DNA of 64,000 bases from Muscardinus avellanarius (lineage: Eukaryota > Chordata > Mammalia > Rodentia > Gliridae): assembly GCA_963383645.1 (NCBI GenBank), contig OY726559.1:121990721-122054720 (forward strand). Reading direction: 5' to 3'. Below, piece after piece: positions 62,991-64,000 of this stretch. The position numbers and the translations under genes are program-made. The notes below the pieces were generated by a model. The model ran no database searches, had not been told where the DNA came from, and saw only the letters and a list, made by a program, of their open reading frames with translations. Every line of letters starts with the position of its first letter. The stretch's first letter is position 1.

Positions 62991-64000
62991 TGCTCGTCTC
63001 TGAAGGGGTTAGGTCTCTGGATGCGTGTGGGATCGGGACTGCCTGCGACGACGGTGGTGGTGCCCGTTTCTGCCTTTCCCTCTCGAGCCGCCCGCTTGGG
63101 CCTACGCGCCGGCTCTTCTGGGGGCATCCGAGCGACCTGGTCGCGGTGCCGCCTCCAGCCTCTGGAGCCCGAGTGTGGCGGGGGAAAGAAGGCGTCTCGA
63201 GGGGTCCTTTACCTCCCGTGTGCTCCCCCGCCGGTGGTACCGGGAGCGGTCGCGGCAACCCCGTCTCGTTTCCCACGATGGCTCCGTGCTGTGTCGAGTG
63301 TGTGTCAGGCGTTCCCCCTGGGGTTGTCCGCTACCGTTTGTCCTGCTGGGCTTCGGGGGCGGCGAGGCTGAAGTGGGCCTCTCGTCGTGTCCTCGCCGTG
63401 CTCTCCCATTGCCCGGCGCCCCTTGCCGTCGTGATCGATGTGGTAGCACTGCGCTCTCCTGGGCCGGGCCTAAGCTGCGCCAGGCGAGGGACGGACATTC
63501 CTGGTAAACTGGACCGATCTTCTCGTTCTGCCCGTGGGCCCCTGGTCTCTCCTCCGCGCCTGTCGGCGTCGTGTGGAAGTCAGAGGTGCGGATCCCGGCC
63601 CGACCTCTTCTCCCTCGCTCCTCGGCCTCGAGGTGCCGGGTGGGGCCGTGGTCATCTGTGACGTGGCAGTCGTGCCTCGCCTGCTTTGTTGTGACACGTG
63701 GGTGACCCTCTCCGATGGGGGCAGGGCTGCCCAGCGACCGTGCTCCGTCTCCCCTCTTGGGGGGTTGTCGGGTGCGCACTCGCCTTGGCTCTCCGTGGTG
63801 CTCCTGGAGCGTTCCAGGTCGCCTTCTTGAGGTGCCCGTGGCTGAGTGGTGCCTGTCGCTCCCGCTCCCCGCGGGCCCCCCCCCCCCGTTCTGGTCGCTG
63901 CCTTTGTGCCTTGTTTGGGTGCTGGCTCTGCGTGGGGCCGCCGCCAGAGGAGACCGGAAAAAGGGGGGGTCGAGGTGGTAGGCAGTGGTGTGTGTCCCCA
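62971..64000 (+). rRNA. 47S-type pre-rRNA, 5' external transcribed spacer (partial)
   Basis: Transcription is inferred to start at 62,971 (GCTGACACACTGTCC) and run off the right end of the window; 18S rRNA is not reached. Conserved landmarks in order: GGATGCGTGTGGGATC near 63,018 (human GGATGCGCGCGGGGCTC), GGCTCCGTGCTGTGTCGAGTG followed by GTGTCAGGCGTTC and GGGGTTGTCCGCTACC at 63,280-63,336, GATCGATGTGGT at 63,433, then CGCCAGGCGAGGGACGGACATTC, which is the mouse wording in this block, CTTCTCGTTCTGCC and GGCCCCTGGTCTCTCC. This transcript would be made by RNA polymerase I in the nucleolus and removed during 18S maturation. Reading frames of up to 230 codons on either strand reflect GC-rich composition, not coding. 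A 12-C tract lies at 63,876-63,887. Confidence 0.93.
63433..63560 (+). other. Conserved 5' ETS block at the first pre-rRNA processing site
   Basis: GATCGATGTGGTAGCACTG begins about 463 bases into the transcript. The same GATCGATGTGGTG motif marks the primary processing site (A', 01) in human and mouse, where cleavage depends on U3 snoRNA and nucleolin, and the roughly 100 downstream bases are the most conserved part of the mammalian ETS. The offset lies between the human (about +414) and mouse (about +650) values as I recall them. The cleaved bond itself cannot be placed from sequence alone. Confidence 0.82.

Noticed and set aside
62969..63661. A 230-codon frame on the plus strand
   Set aside because: It lies within the 5' ETS of the pre-rRNA, a GC-rich non-coding transcript; the frame matches no protein that I recognise.

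Overview
The window is nuclear DNA of a mammal, probably a rodent and most likely a squirrel relative (Sciuridae). It holds the edge of a ribosomal DNA locus joined to a large satellite array, and no protein-coding gene. Two observations point to a sciurid: SINE copies at about 57.3, 58.0 and 59.1 kb have the composite layout of a B1/Alu-like half fused to an ID-like half, which I associate with squirrels, and the 5' ETS at the right end reads as mammalian and closer to mouse than to human in one conserved block. Species assignment is inference.

Layout. (1) Bases 1 to about 57,316 are one AT-rich satellite family with a basic period of about 164 bp, all in the same orientation. It is organised at several levels. 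From 1 to about 25.8 kb there are 8.3-8.5 kb higher-order repeats (HORs), built of four sub-blocks that each begin with the same marker monomer; the third copy is rearranged. From about 25.8 to 30.85 kb the monomers are diverged and show no long-range order. From about 30.85 to 35.7 kb there is a patchwork of fragments recognisable from both neighbouring HOR systems. From 35.7 to 55.86 kb there is a younger system: an exact 2,128-bp unit of 13 monomers, present four times and then three times, each run followed by the same 2.5-kb tail, making two superblocks offset by 9,005 bp. A fragment of the first HOR system closes the array, followed by five strongly diverged monomers (56,494-57,316).

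(2) At about 57,316 the satellite stops at a pair of short overlapping inverted repeats. From there to about 61.7 kb is spacer-like DNA rich in microsatellites and old SINEs. (3) From 61.7 to 62.97 kb is the GC-rich control region of a ribosomal RNA gene: 206/180-bp tandem repeats, a GGTCGACCAG site, a CCCCG pentanucleotide run, two diverged copies of an approximately 141-bp repeat, a 24-C homopolymer, a near-perfect Sal-box-like TTF-I site 172 bp upstream of the start, and the core promoter. (4) From about 62,971 to the window end is the 5' external transcribed spacer of the 47S-type pre-rRNA, transcribed rightward, including the conserved GATCGATGTGGT block near the first processing site. 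The 18S gene lies beyond the window.

How it fits together: the RNA polymerase I control elements are in the expected order and spacing, so the transcription unit looks intact, but only about 5.65 kb of spacer separates it from satellite, far less than the roughly 25-35 kb spacers I know from human and mouse. The simplest reading is the outer, upstream edge of an rDNA array bordering pericentromeric or short-arm satellite. All comparisons to human and mouse rDNA are from memory, and repeat identities were judged by eye.
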